Below, piece after piece: positions 26,485 through 35,068 of a DNA stretch of 64,000 bases (positions are counted from its first letter, which is position 1; every line of letters starts with the position of its first letter). The stretch lies in the NCBI GenBank assembly GCA_963842155.1, contig CAWJFP010000016.1, forward strand, positions 1 through 64,000. The letters run 5' to 3'. The translations under genes and the position numbers were made by a program. The DNA comes from CAWJFP01 sp963842155. GTDB taxonomy: Bacteria > Pseudomonadota > Alphaproteobacteria > JACZXZ01. The notes under the pieces were generated by a model, which ran no database searches, was not told the origin of the DNA, and worked only from the letters and a program-made list of their open reading frames with translations.

Positions 26485-28439
26485 TGGCCAACAACGCCCG
26501 CATCCGCCCGGTGAGCGCTGCGGCTGCCAATCCGCCGGGTGCCGTGTCCGACGCCGCCGCGCCGTTTGCCGCCAAGGCCGAGCCCATCAGCCTCGTCGTC
26601 GTGGGCCATGTCGATCACGGCAAATCGACGCTCGTGGGGCGCCTGCTGCACGAGACGGGAACCTTGCCCGAGGGCAAGATCGAGGCCGTCGAGGCCATGT
26701 GCCGCCGGCGCGGCATGCCGTTCGAATGGGCCTTCGTCACCGACGCCTTCCAGGCCGAGCGCGACCAGCTCATCACCATCGACGTAAGCCATATCCGCCT
26801 CAAGACGCCCGCGCGCGACTATATGCTGCTCGACGCGCCCGGCCATCGCGAGTTTCTCAAGAACATGGTGACGGGCGCCGCCTCGGCCGACGGCGCCATC
26901 CTCATCATCGACGCCGCCGAGGGCATTCGCGAGCAGTCGCGCCGGCACGGCTTCCTTCTCTCGCTCCTCGGCATCCGCCAGATCCTCGTCGTCGTCAACA
27001 AGATGGACCTGGTGGGATACGATGCGAGCCGCTTCGCCGCCATCGATGCCGAGTTCAAGAGCTATCTCGCCAATCTCGGGCTCGCGCCGACGCGCGTCGT
27101 GCCGGTGGCGGCGCGCGCGGGCGTGAACCTCTCGCGCCGCGGCGACGAAATGGGCTGGTATGACGGCCCGACCCTTCTGCAGGCGCTGGAGGGGTTGCGG
27201 CCGCAGCCCTCGCTCGGCGATCTGCCCCTCCGGCTGCCGGTGCAGGACGTCTATCGCTTCGACGAGCGGCGCATCATCGCCGGCCGCATCGAGACCGGCC
27301 ATATCAGGGTGGGCGACAGGCTGCTCTTCTCGCCCTCCAACAAGACGGCCGTGGTCAAGACCATCGAGGCCTGGCACGCGCCGGGGCCGATTCACGAGGC
27401 CCATGCCGGGCAGTCGACCGGCATCACGCTCGAGGAGCAGATCTTCATCGAGCGCGGCGAGGTCATCAGCCATGCCGAGCGGCCGCCGATCGAGACCAAC
27501 GTGTTCCGCGCGCGGCTTTTCTGGCTCGGCGACCATCCGCTCAGGCTCGGCGAGCGCTATCTGCTCAAGCTCCACACCATGGCGGCGCCCGTCGAGGTGC
27601 AGTCGATCGAGCGCGTGATCGATCCCGCCGACCTATCGACGGCCGAGGCCGCCCAGGTCGAGCGGCACGGCATCGCGGAGGTGGTGCTGCGCACGCGCGC
27701 CCTCCTGGCGCTCGACCCCTATGCGGAGAATCCGCGCACCGGCCGCTTCGTGCTCGTCGAGGATCATCTTCCCGTGGGCGGCGGCGTGATCAGCATGGAG
27801 GGCTATCCCGACCAGCGCGAGCTCGTCGCCGTGCGCTCGACCAATCTGACCGCGGTCGCGCATCGGGTGAGCAACGAGCTGCGCGAGAACCGCGCCGGCC
27901 ATCGCGGCGGCGTGCTGTGGCTCACCGGTCTTTCGGGTGCCGGCAAATCCACCCTCGCCATGGAGGTCGAGCAGCGTCTCTTCGCCAAGGGCTACAACGT
28001 CTATGTGCTCGACGGCGACAATGTGCGGCGCGGCCTCAACAGCAATCTCGGCTTCTCGGCCGACGACCGCGCCGAGAACATCCGCCGCGTGGGCGAGCTC
28101 GCGGCGCTCTTCGCCGACGCGGGCTTTATCGTCATCACGGCCTTCATCTCGCCCTACCGCAGCGACCGCGAGCGGGCGCGCGCCGCCGCTCCCGGACGCT
28201 TCCACGAGGTCTACGTCAAGGCCGACCTCGCGGTCTGCGAGCGGCGCGATCCGAAGGGCCTCTACCGCCGCGCGCGCGCGGGCGAGATCAAGGAGTTCAC
28301 CGGCGTTTCCGCGCCCTACGACCCGCCCGACGCGCCCGAGCTCGTGGTCGACACCAACAGCCAAGCGGCCAGCGACTGCGCGGCCGAGATCGTGGCCTAT
28401 ATCGAGAAGAGCTTCCTGCTCGACCCGCGAGGCAAGTGA
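26484..28439 (+). CDS. cysNC: Bifunctional sulfate adenylyltransferase subunit 1/adenylylsulfate kinase (CysN-CysC fusion)
   Basis: This 651-residue fusion carries two steps of sulfate activation. The N-terminal CysN part is an EF-Tu-like GTPase with G1 VVGHVDHGKSTLVGRL, G3 LDAPGHREF and G4 VNKMDLVGY; it regulates CysD. From about residue 455 the CysC APS kinase begins, with P-loop LTGLSGAGKSTLAMEVE, then VYVLDGDNVRRGLNSNLGF and ITAFISPYRSDRERAR, producing PAPS. Fusions of this kind are common in alphaproteobacteria. The ATG at 26484 overlaps the cysD stop; a GTG one codon earlier is also possible. yggS follows after 5 bp. Confidence 0.95.
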   Translation: MANNARIRPVSAAAANPPGAVSDAAAPFAAKAEPISLVVVGHVDHGKSTLVGRLLHETGTLPEGKIEAVEAMCRRRGMPFEWAFVTDAFQAERDQLITIDVSHIRLKTPARDYMLLDAPGHREFLKNMVTGAASADGAILIIDAAEGIREQSRRHGFLLSLLGIRQILVVVNKMDLVGYDASRFAAIDAEFKSYLANLGLAPTRVVPVAARAGVNLSRRGDEMGWYDGPTLLQALEGLRPQPSLGDLPLRLPVQDVYRFDERRIIAGRIETGHIRVGDRLLFSPSNKTAVVKTIEAWHAPGPIHEAHAGQSTGITLEEQIFIERGEVISHAERPPIETNVFRARLFWLGDHPLRLGERYLLKLHTMAAPVEVQSIERVIDPADLSTAEAAQVERHGIAEVVLRTRALLALDPYAENPRTGRFVLVEDHLPVGGGVISMEGYPDQRELVAVRSTNLTAVAHRVSNELRENRAGHRGGVLWLTGLSGAGKSTLAMEVEQRLFAKGYNVYVLDGDNVRRGLNSNLGFSADDRAENIRRVGELAALFADAGFIVITAFISPYRSDRERARAAAPGRFHEVYVKADLAVCERRDPKGLYRRARAGEIKEFTGVSAPYDPPDAPELVVDTNSQAASDCAAEIVAYIEKSFLLDPRGK

Positions 28440-28444
28440 GCGCC

Positions 28445-29140
28445 GTGAACCCGGCGCCCTCGCAAGCGTCGGTCGATGTGCGCGCCAATCTGGCGCGGGT
28501 CAAGTCGATGGTCGGGCGCGCGGCTGAGGCGGTTGGACGCTCGCCCCGCGCCATCACCCTCGTCGCCGTCGGCAAGACCCATCCGGCGGCGCGCATCCGC
28601 CCCGCGCTCGAGGCGGGCCACCGCGTCTTCGGCGAGAACCGCGTGCAGGAGGCCAAGGCGAAGTGGCCGGCCCTCAAGGCGGAGTTCTCGGACCTCGAGC
28701 TGCATCTCATCGGGCCGCTGCAGACCAACAAGGTGCGCGAGGCGGTGGCGCTCTTCGACGTCATCCATACGCTCGACCGCGGCAAGCTCGCCGTGGCGCT
28801 CGCGCGCGAGATGGCCGCGCAGGGCCGCCGGCCCGCCTGCCTCGTGGAGGTCAATATCGGCGCCGAGCCGCAGAAGGCGGGGCTCGCGCCCGACGACGTC
28901 GAGCCCTTCGTCGCCGCCTGCCGCGAGGACTACAAGCTGCCCATCGTCGGGCTCATGTGCATCCCGCCGCTGGGCGCGCCGCCCGAGCCCTTCTTCGGTC
29001 GCCTCGCGGCACTGGCGCACCGCCTGGGCCTGCCCTTCATCAGCATGGGCATGAGCGAGGATTTCGAGCTCGCGATCCGCTGCGGCGCCACGCATGTCCG
29101 CGTGGGAACCGCGATCTTCGGCCCGCGCGAGTCGCCGTGA
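28445..29140 (+). CDS. YggS family pyridoxal phosphate-binding homeostasis protein
   Basis: This is a 231-residue alanine-racemase-fold protein of the PLPBP/YggS family, which binds pyridoxal 5'-phosphate and maintains B6 vitamer and amino-acid balance without known catalysis. The PLP-lysine motif is LVAVGKTHPAARI near residue 42, followed by FGENRVQEAKAKWP and the HLIGPLQTNKV signature. The C-terminal MGMSEDFELAIRCGATHVRVGTAIFG phosphate-binding loop is intact. The GTG at 28445 starts five bases after cysNC. The standard name YggS refers to the E. coli orthologue. Confidence 0.93.
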   Translation: MNPAPSQASVDVRANLARVKSMVGRAAEAVGRSPRAITLVAVGKTHPAARIRPALEAGHRVFGENRVQEAKAKWPALKAEFSDLELHLIGPLQTNKVREAVALFDVIHTLDRGKLAVALAREMAAQGRRPACLVEVNIGAEPQKAGLAPDDVEPFVAACREDYKLPIVGLMCIPPLGAPPEPFFGRLAALAHRLGLPFISMGMSEDFELAIRCGATHVRVGTAIFGPRESP

Positions 29141-29195
29141 GGGCGCGCCGCGCGCGCGGGAGAAGCGCCGGCCTCGACGCCGCGCGGCCCGCGAC

Positions 29196-29876
29196 ATGCT
29201 GAACGCCTTCGCGCTCTCCTTCGCGCAGCTCGGCGATCCGCGCATCCGCGCCGTGCTCGTCAAGACCGCGCTCGGCACCCTGCTGATCTTTGCCCTGCTA
29301 TGGATCGCGGTCGGCATCCTGCTCGTCGAGCTCGGCCCGTCGCTGCCCTGGCTCCATTGGACCGTCATCTTGCTCGGCCATCTCGCGACGGCGGTGCTCG
29401 CCTGGCTGCTCTTCCCGGGACTCTCCGGCCTGGTGGTGAGCTTCCATCTCGAGGCGGTGGCGCGCGCCGTCGAGCGGCAGCACTATCCCGAGCTCGCCCC
29501 GCCGCCGCCGCAGCGCCTCGGCGTCTTCGTCCGCGCCGGCCTGCGTTTCGCCGCCGCGAGCATCGCGCTCAATCTTTTGGCAATCCCGATCTATCTCTTC
29601 GTGCCAGGAATAAATCTGTTGTTTTTCTATGGCTTGAACGGTTATCTTCTGAGTCGGGAATATTTCGAGCTGGTCGCCCTGCGGCGGATCGCTCCGGAGG
29701 AGGCCCGGCGCATGCGCCTGGCCCATCCTTCGCGGATGCTGCTCTCGGGTGTGGCCATCGCGTTCCTGTTAACGGTGCCGGTGGTGAACCTGGTCGCCCC
29801 GGTATTCGCAACGGCCCTCATGGTTCATCTATTCCAGGACCTTGCCCGCCCATCGAACGCCGCCGGATGGGCCTAG
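29196..29876 (+). CDS. EI24 domain membrane protein (CysZ-like)
   Basis: This 226-residue integral membrane protein of the EI24/CysZ family has at least four hydrophobic segments (LLIFALLWIAVGILLVEL; TVILLGHLATAVLAWLLFPG; IALNLLAIPIYLFV; GVAIAFLLTVPVVNLVAPV). The conserved stretch NGYLLSREYFELVALRR is also present. Enterobacterial CysZ is a sulfate importer. Here the gene follows cysD-cysNC-yggS on the same strand, so a role in sulfate uptake is plausible, but EI24 proteins are widespread next to unrelated genes. The start at 29196 excludes an arginine-rich upstream extension. Confidence 0.75.
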   Translation: MLNAFALSFAQLGDPRIRAVLVKTALGTLLIFALLWIAVGILLVELGPSLPWLHWTVILLGHLATAVLAWLLFPGLSGLVVSFHLEAVARAVERQHYPELAPPPPQRLGVFVRAGLRFAAASIALNLLAIPIYLFVPGINLLFFYGLNGYLLSREYFELVALRRIAPEEARRMRLAHPSRMLLSGVAIAFLLTVPVVNLVAPVFATALMVHLFQDLARPSNAAGWA

Positions 29877-29925
29877 CGCCAACGAGCGGGCGGAGCGGCA
29901 TGCGACGGCACAGAGGACGAGGCTG

Positions 29926-30601
29926 ATGTTCAGACGGAACAAGGACAATGAGGGCGGCAAGGGCAACGAGCCCGAGGGCGAGAGCATGGGGCAGGGCGAG
30001 GGCCCGGCGCCGTCCGTGAAGGCGTTCACCCGACCGAGCGGGGTCGATGGCATTGCCAAGCCAACTCCCGTGCGGCCCCAGCCGACCACCATAGGCTCCG
30101 CGGTGCTGCGCCCCGAAATACCGCGCCGGGGCGTGGAGATTCCGGGGGTGCCGCGCCGCGCGGAGAAGGCGGCATCGACGCTCAATCCGGACGCGAAGCG
30201 GCTGATCGTCGGCCGCGACATCGTGCTCAACGGCCAGATCACGGCCTGCGAGCGGCTGGTGGTCGAGGGCCGCGTCGAGGCGGCGCTCAATGATTGCCGC
30301 ACCATCGAGGTGCTCGACGGCGGCACCTTCAAGGGCTCGGCCGAAGTCGAGAGTGCCGATCTCGGGGCGCGTCGACGGCAACCTCACGGTGCGCCAGCGG
30401 CTCCTGATCCGCAGCACGGGCCAGATCAGCGGCACGGTGCGGTACGGCCGCATCGAGATCGAGGAAGGCGGCGAGGTCAATGGCGACGTGCGCAGCCTCG
30501 GTCTCGCCAAGCTGATGCCGGAAGGCCAGCCCCAGCCCATGCCGGTCGCCAACGAAGAGCAGCGCGAGCTCATGGCACAGCACGTCGGCACCGACGCCTG
30601 A
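29926..30601 (+). pseudogene. Bactofilin (polymer-forming cytoskeletal protein), single frameshift
   Basis: Bactofilins form nucleotide-independent filaments involved in cell shape, stalks and organelle positioning. A proline- and glutamate-rich N-terminal tail of about 85 residues is followed by a right-handed beta-helix DUF583 core: LIVGRDIVLNGQITACERLVVEGRVEA, then GTFKGSAEVESAD. Near 30355-30365 the frame slips by one; the other frame continues ISGRVDGNLTVRQRLLIRST and GEVNGDVRSLGLAKLMPEG. The core is complete apart from the slip, so a single-base sequencing error is as likely as a mutation. The real C-terminus ends at 30601. Confidence 0.8.
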
Positions 30602-30764
30602 CGAGCCGGCGGCGCAACCCGGCGCCGGGCGTTTGGCCGGCGCTGAAGACCTGCCGACAGCGTGCCGGCCGTCTGGGCGGCGCGCTCGGAGGGCTGGCGA
30701 TGCCGCTGCGGCCCTTTCGCCGGCGCTGGGGGGGATTTAGCGCTCGGCCGCCGGCGCCGCCGCG

Positions 30765-30929
30765 TCAAAGATTGCTCGAGACATTATTGAAGACCTGGCC
30801 GATCTTGCTGCCCAAGGCGGACAAGGCCATTTCCATGGCGATGGCGATGAGGGAGGCGGTGAAGCCATATTCGATGATGGTCGCACCGCGGCAATCCCAT
30901 AGCAGGCAAATCATTAGCTGACAGATCAT
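30765..30929 (-). CDS. Flp/Fap-type (class IVb) pilin, orphan
   Basis: This small prepilin-like protein of 54 residues has the class IVb signature RGATIIEYGFTASLIAIAM, where Gly precedes the cleavage site, Glu lies five residues in and Tyr follows. The C-terminal helix ends LGSKIGQVFNNVSSNL, typical of Flp subunits. The ATG at 30929 has GGAGGG seven bases upstream. No tad/cpa assembly genes occur in the window, so assembly would need a cluster elsewhere. It faces away from the downstream lipoprotein gene. Confidence 0.75.
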   Translation of the reverse strand: MICQLMICLLWDCRGATIIEYGFTASLIAIAMEMALSALGSKIGQVFNNVSSNL

Positions 30930-31173
30930 CGTGCCCTCCCACGCAGGCGTCTCGGCCCGGAGGATGAGGGGCAAATTGCCAACTTACAGTTAACTGACAA
31001 TCGTTAATTCTTTATTTCCGTCGGTTGGCGCCCATGGTGGCAGTTCCGGAAATCCGGCAAAAATCATGCGGAAACCGCCACGACTCGATTGCGTTTGCCA
31101 TAAACAAGGGATAAAAACGGAAATAACAGTGGATAAAAGCATAAATCAGGGCAGTTGGGGGACGGTAAGCGAG

Positions 31174-31674
31174 ATGAAAGTGAGAGGCACGCTGCGGCGG
31201 AGCCGCTCGCTGGCAATGCTGGCGCTAGGCGTGATGACGGTCGCGTTGGGCGGCTGCATGGCCTTAACGGCGGACGACGACAAGGCCGATGCTGGTCTGG
31301 CGACGGCGGAGAACGGCGCGACCAGGAGCGAAGCGCTCCCGCCGGATGGTGCCGCCGGCCACTCGAAACAGCAAGGGATGGCGACGCCTGGCCGCCCGCC
31401 CGCGCTCGCCTCGCTCACCGGCCTCACCGCGCCTGCTCTGCGCGCGGCCTTAGGCGACCCCGCCCTGCGTTATCGCGACAGCGGCGCGGAGCTTTGGCAA
31501 TATGCCGGCAGCGGCTGCGTGCTCCATGTCTTCCTCTATCAGGATAACGGCGCCTTCCGGGTGAGCTACGCGGAAGTCCGCGTCGACAAACCCGAGCTCG
31601 TGCACGCGCCCACCTGCGTCAGTTGGCTGCCCAACGCCTCGGCGCAGATGCTGACCCCGACTTCGGCGCACTGA
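31174..31674 (+). CDS. Predicted lipoprotein of unknown function
   Basis: This 166-residue protein starts MKVRGTLRRSRSLAML and carries a lipobox LGGC with the lipidated Cys near residue 28. A low-complexity stretch rich in Ala, Asp and Gly follows, then a compact C-terminal domain (LTGLTAPALRAALGDPALRYRDSGAELWQYAGSGC). That domain resembles small SmpA/OmlA-like or 'dihydroorotate-like' lipoprotein domains seen in alphaproteobacteria, but I cannot assign a family. The start at 31174 is preferred over the upstream ATG at 31066 because it begins the signal peptide directly. No operon partners are evident. Confidence 0.6.
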   Translation: MKVRGTLRRSRSLAMLALGVMTVALGGCMALTADDDKADAGLATAENGATRSEALPPDGAAGHSKQQGMATPGRPPALASLTGLTAPALRAALGDPALRYRDSGAELWQYAGSGCVLHVFLYQDNGAFRVSYAEVRVDKPELVHAPTCVSWLPNASAQMLTPTSAH

Positions 31675-32020
31675 AGGCTTCCCAGGCGACTATTTCGGCG
31701 CGATCCTGCCGCCGCCCTGTCGAGCCTAGAAATAACATGTCTCATATGTAGTTTTTTCTGAAATCAACATGTCATTTTTGTTGACTCTGCTTGCCGCGGA
31801 ATTAGCTTTGTGACGGACAAGGCAGGAGGCGGGCGTCCGCGCCCGGGAAGGAAATGCCGACCCTGGACATGCTCTGGTTCGAAAGCCTGACGGTTTCGCC
31901 GCCGCGCGCGGCGAACGATGCCGGCCGCGGCCCCGCGGAGCTCTGCGGCGACGGGCCGAACGCGGCGAATATCATTGCGTTGAAGGGCGCCGTCTCGCAC
32001 GGCGCGAAAGGAGAACGGCG
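31675..32020. other. Intergenic region upstream of the CmcJ-like gene
   Basis: These 346 bp hold no convincing gene. An AT-rich stretch at 31728-31785 contains two copies of AACATGTC (around 31734 and 31767) separated by about 33 bp, which could be an operator or promoter element, and a TTGACT hexamer at about 31780. No matching -10 box is clear. Confidence 0.3.
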
Positions 32021-32860
32021 ATGGACGTGCGGTGGGACGAGCAGCTCGCCCAGGTGACGGCGGGACTGAACTATCTGGCGCCGATGAAGGAGCGCTCGGT
32101 CGCCTACACATTTGAGCCGCCGCCGGGCAAGCCGCAGCGCAATGGCGAGGTCGACCGGCGCGTCGTGGCGATCCGCGACCTGCGGCCGGCGGCGACGCAT
32201 CTGTCGCTGGACGAGCAGGGCTTCGCCTTCCTGCGCCGGCCCAGCGCCGTGAAGAATTTCTACGACGATGCCGAGGTGAAGGCGGTCTATTACCCGGAAG
32301 TCGAGCAGGCGATGCAGGAAGCGACCGGCGCCGCGCGCGTGATCGCCTTCGATCACAATCTGCGCAGCGGCGCGCAGACGGCGCGCAAGGAGCGCGGCAT
32401 CAAGGAGCCGGTGAAACGCGCCCATAACGACTTCACCCTGGCGTCGGGGCCGCGGCGCGCGCGCGACGAGCTGGCCGCCCGAGGCGAGGACGCGGCCGCG
32501 CTCGCCAACCGCTTCGCCATCGTCAATCTCTGGCGGCCGATCGGCGGACCCGTGCTCGAATCGCCGCTCGCTGTCTGCGACGCCGCGAGCATCGCCCTCG
32601 AGGACTTCATTCCGACCGACCTCGTCTATCGCGACCGGGTGGGCGAGACCTATTCCGCCGCCTTCAATCCGCGCCATCGCTGGTTCTATGCGCCGCGCAT
32701 GACGGCGGACGAGGTGCTGCTGCTCAAATGCTACGATTCCGCCGAGGACGGCCGCGCGCGCTTCACCGCCCATACGGCCTTCGACGATCCGACAAGCCCG
32801 CCCGACGCGCCGCCGCGCGAAAGCATCGAGGTCCGCACTCTGATATTGTATCCGGCATAA
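32021..32860 (+). CDS. CmcJ/NvfI-family oxidoreductase
   Basis: This 279-residue protein belongs to the CmcJ/AsaB/NvfI group, non-haem iron and 2-oxoglutarate-type enzymes first met in cephamycin and fungal metabolite pathways (older annotations call them methyltransferases). Family features visible are VKNFYDDAEVKAVYYPEVEQ, RVIAFDHNLR with a candidate His ligand, the PVKRAHNDFT segment, and the C-terminal YAPRMTADEVLLLKCYDSAEDGRARFTAHTAFDDP. Length is normal. The ATG at 32021 starts the protein; the upstream sequence has a purine-rich ribosome site (GGAGAACGGCG). The substrate is unknown. The SDR gene follows after 65 bp and may be co-transcribed. Confidence 0.8.
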   Translation: MDVRWDEQLAQVTAGLNYLAPMKERSVAYTFEPPPGKPQRNGEVDRRVVAIRDLRPAATHLSLDEQGFAFLRRPSAVKNFYDDAEVKAVYYPEVEQAMQEATGAARVIAFDHNLRSGAQTARKERGIKEPVKRAHNDFTLASGPRRARDELAARGEDAAALANRFAIVNLWRPIGGPVLESPLAVCDAASIALEDFIPTDLVYRDRVGETYSAAFNPRHRWFYAPRMTADEVLLLKCYDSAEDGRARFTAHTAFDDPTSPPDAPPRESIEVRTLILYPA

Positions 32861-32925
32861 TCTCGACTCGGGGAATGGCCGAACCACGGCGCGGCCAGAC
32901 GAGGCGGAAACGAAAGGGCAGGTGG

Positions 32926-33627
32926 ATGGCGCAGCAGAGCTTCAAGACGGCGCTGATCGTGGGCGTCGGCGGCGGCCTCAGCGCCTCGCTCGCGCGCCTC
33001 CTCGCCAAGGAGGGCGTGAAGCTTGCGCTCGCCGCGCGCGATGCGGCAAAGCTCGGGCCGCTCGCCAAGGAGACCGGGGCGGCTGCTTTCGCTTGCGACG
33101 CGACGAAGCCCGAAGAGGTCGCGAGCCTCTTCGACCAGGCGGAAGGGAAGACCGGCGCGCTCGATATCGTGGTCTACAATCCGAGCGCGCGCATACGCGG
33201 ACCGCTCGTCGAGCTCGACCCGGCCGAGGTCAGGCGCAGCCTCGTCGTGACGGCCTTCGGCGGCTTCCTCGTGGGCCAGCAGGCGGCGCGACATATGTTG
33301 CCGCGCAAGCGGGGCGCGATCCTTTTCACTGGCGCCTCGGCCAGCATCAAGGGCTATGCCCAGTCGGCGCCCTTCGCCATGGGCAAATTCGCCCTCCGCG
33401 GCCTCGCGCAGAGCATGGCGCGCGAGCTTAGCCCCCAGGGCATCCATGTCGCCCATGTCGTGATCGACGGCGGCATCCGCAGCGCCGCCCGCCCCGACCC
33501 CGCCAACAACCCCGACAGTCTGCTCGACCCCGACGACATCGCGCAAAGCTATCTCGACATCATCCGCCAGCCGCGCAGCGCCTGGAGTTGGGAGATCGAG
33601 GTCAGGCCCTGGGTCGAGAAGTTCTGA
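32926..33627 (+). CDS. Short-chain dehydrogenase/reductase with atypical active site
   Basis: This 233-residue SDR-fold protein has a glycine-rich cofactor motif IVGVGGGLSASLARLLA at about residues 11-27, the NNAG-like YNPSAR, and the active-site region FTGASASIKGYAQSAPFAMGKFALRG. In the last, Ser and Lys are in place but the usual Tyr of Tyr-x3-Lys is Phe (FAMGK). A related branch (FAxxKFALRGLAQSMAREL...HVVIDGGI) has the same replacement, so it is a family trait and not a recent loss. It is likely NAD(P)-dependent, with unknown substrate. The last 26 bp overlap the convergent nth gene. Confidence 0.82.
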   Translation: MAQQSFKTALIVGVGGGLSASLARLLAKEGVKLALAARDAAKLGPLAKETGAAAFACDATKPEEVASLFDQAEGKTGALDIVVYNPSARIRGPLVELDPAEVRRSLVVTAFGGFLVGQQAARHMLPRKRGAILFTGASASIKGYAQSAPFAMGKFALRGLAQSMARELSPQGIHVAHVVIDGGIRSAARPDPANNPDSLLDPDDIAQSYLDIIRQPRSAWSWEIEVRPWVEKF

Positions 33628-34339
33628 CGCGCGGCGACGGCCGCGCCGCCGCGCGCGCCGCAGGCGGCGACGGGATTGCAGCGATATCTTCCGCGCTCAA
33701 CTGTTCGGGCTTCGTCTTGGCCTTGTAGGCGCAGAGATCGCGCACCGGGCAGAGTGGGCAAAGCGGCTTGCGCGCCTTGCAGACATAGCGCCCATGCAGG
33801 ATGAGCCAATGATGGGCGTTGAGGCGGTAGCGCTCGGGCACGCGGCGCATGAGCGCCGCCTCGACCTCGTGCGGCGTCTTGCCCGGCGCCAGGCCCGTGC
33901 GGTTGGCGACGCGGAAGATATGGGTGTCGACGGCGATGGTGGGCTCGCCGAAGGCCACGTTCAGCACCACGTTCGCCGTCTTGCGCCCGACGCCGGGCAG
34001 GGCTTCGAGCGCTGCGCGGTCGTGCGGCACCTCGCCGCCATGCTCGCGCACCAGGATCGCGCAGAGCGCCATGATATGCTTGGCCTTGCTGTTATAGAGC
34101 CCGATCGTCTTGATATGCTCGCGCAAGCCCGCCTCGCCCAGCGCCAGCATCTTGGCCGGGCTGTCGGCGAGCTTGAACAGCGTCTTTGTCGCCTTGTTGA
34201 CGCCGGCGTCCGTCGCCTGGGCCGAAAGCACCACAGCCACCAGCAAGGTGAAGGGATTGATATGCTCGAGCTCCCCGCGCGGCCTCGGGTTCCGCTCGGC
34301 GAGGCGGCGCAAGAATTCCTCGATCTTGGCCTTGGTCAT
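33602..34339 (-). CDS. nth: Endonuclease III
   Basis: Nth is a DNA glycosylase/AP lyase removing oxidised pyrimidines. The 245-residue protein has the helix-hairpin-helix LPGVGRKTANVVLNVAFG with the catalytic Lys, followed by VDTHIFRVANR with the catalytic Asp, and the [4Fe-4S] ligand set Cys-x6-Cys-x2-Cys-x5-Cys in CKARKPLCPLCPVRDLC. The C-terminal tail beyond the cluster is longer than in E. coli and rich in Ala, Pro and Arg. It is divergent from DUF2244, which is a frequent neighbour of nth in alphaproteobacteria. Confidence 0.95.
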   Translation of the reverse strand: MTKAKIEEFLRRLAERNPRPRGELEHINPFTLLVAVVLSAQATDAGVNKATKTLFKLADSPAKMLALGEAGLREHIKTIGLYNSKAKHIMALCAILVREHGGEVPHDRAALEALPGVGRKTANVVLNVAFGEPTIAVDTHIFRVANRTGLAPGKTPHEVEAALMRRVPERYRLNAHHWLILHGRYVCKARKPLCPLCPVRDLCAYKAKTKPEQLSAEDIAAIPSPPAARAAARPSPRVRTSRPRA

Positions 34340-34478
34340 GGCGCGGGGACTTTAGCGCCGCGCCCGTGCGGCCGGAAGGGCGGCGCGGCCTCCTCAATTA
34401 AGTCAAATCCGTGATCCGCCTGGATTTCCGCCGATAGTCACTTTCCCGCGGCAAAGAGAGGCTTTATGCTGGCGCGCG

Positions 34479-35024
34479 ATGGCCGAGCCGCCTGCCCCGC
34501 CCGAGCGCGCAAGCCAGCACCTCCTCTTCGACGCGGTGCTGACGCCCCATCGCAGCCTGAGCATCGCGGGCTTCACCATCCTCATGTCGCTCATCGCGGG
34601 GATCAGCTTCGTCTCCGGCGCCTTCTTCGCGCTCCACGGCGCCTGGCCGGTCTCGGGCTTCGTCGGGCTCGATGTGCTGCTGCTCTATCTGGCCTTCAAG
34701 GCGAGCTACCGCTCGGCCCGCCTCTACGAGACCCTGCAGCTGAGCGAGGACTGGCTCGTGGTGGAGCGCGTCGGTCCCGGCGGGCGCCGCGCGCGCTGGA
34801 GCTTCCAACCCTATTGGCTGCGCGTCTCGATGGACGATCCGCCCGAGCATGACAGCCAGCTCGTCCTCGCCTCCCATGGCCGCTCGCTCGTGGTCGGCGC
34901 CTTCCTCACGCCGGGCGAGCGCCTCGAGGTGGCGAACGCGCTTCTCGATGCGCTGCGTCGCGCGCGCACGCCGGAATTCCTCCGGCAGCGGGCAAGCGAG
35001 AGCGCCGCCTCGAGCCCGGGATAG
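34479..35024 (+). CDS. DUF2244 integral membrane protein
   Basis: This 181-residue DUF2244 protein has two close transmembrane segments at about residues 27-48 (LSIAGFTILMSLIAGISFVSG) and 52-73, then a cytoplasmic domain with the family motifs LTPHRSLS, ARLYETLQLSEDWL and VGAFLTPGERLEVANALLDAL. Its position next to nth is typical. Function is unknown; some members are called CcoH-like or linked to haem-copper oxidase context, but nothing of that kind is nearby. Confidence 0.85.
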   Translation: MAEPPAPPERASQHLLFDAVLTPHRSLSIAGFTILMSLIAGISFVSGAFFALHGAWPVSGFVGLDVLLLYLAFKASYRSARLYETLQLSEDWLVVERVGPGGRRARWSFQPYWLRVSMDDPPEHDSQLVLASHGRSLVVGAFLTPGERLEVANALLDALRRARTPEFLRQRASESAASSPG

Positions 35025-35068
35025 GAAGCGGCCGCGCCGCGCAAGGAAAACGGAAGATCGGAGAGAGA

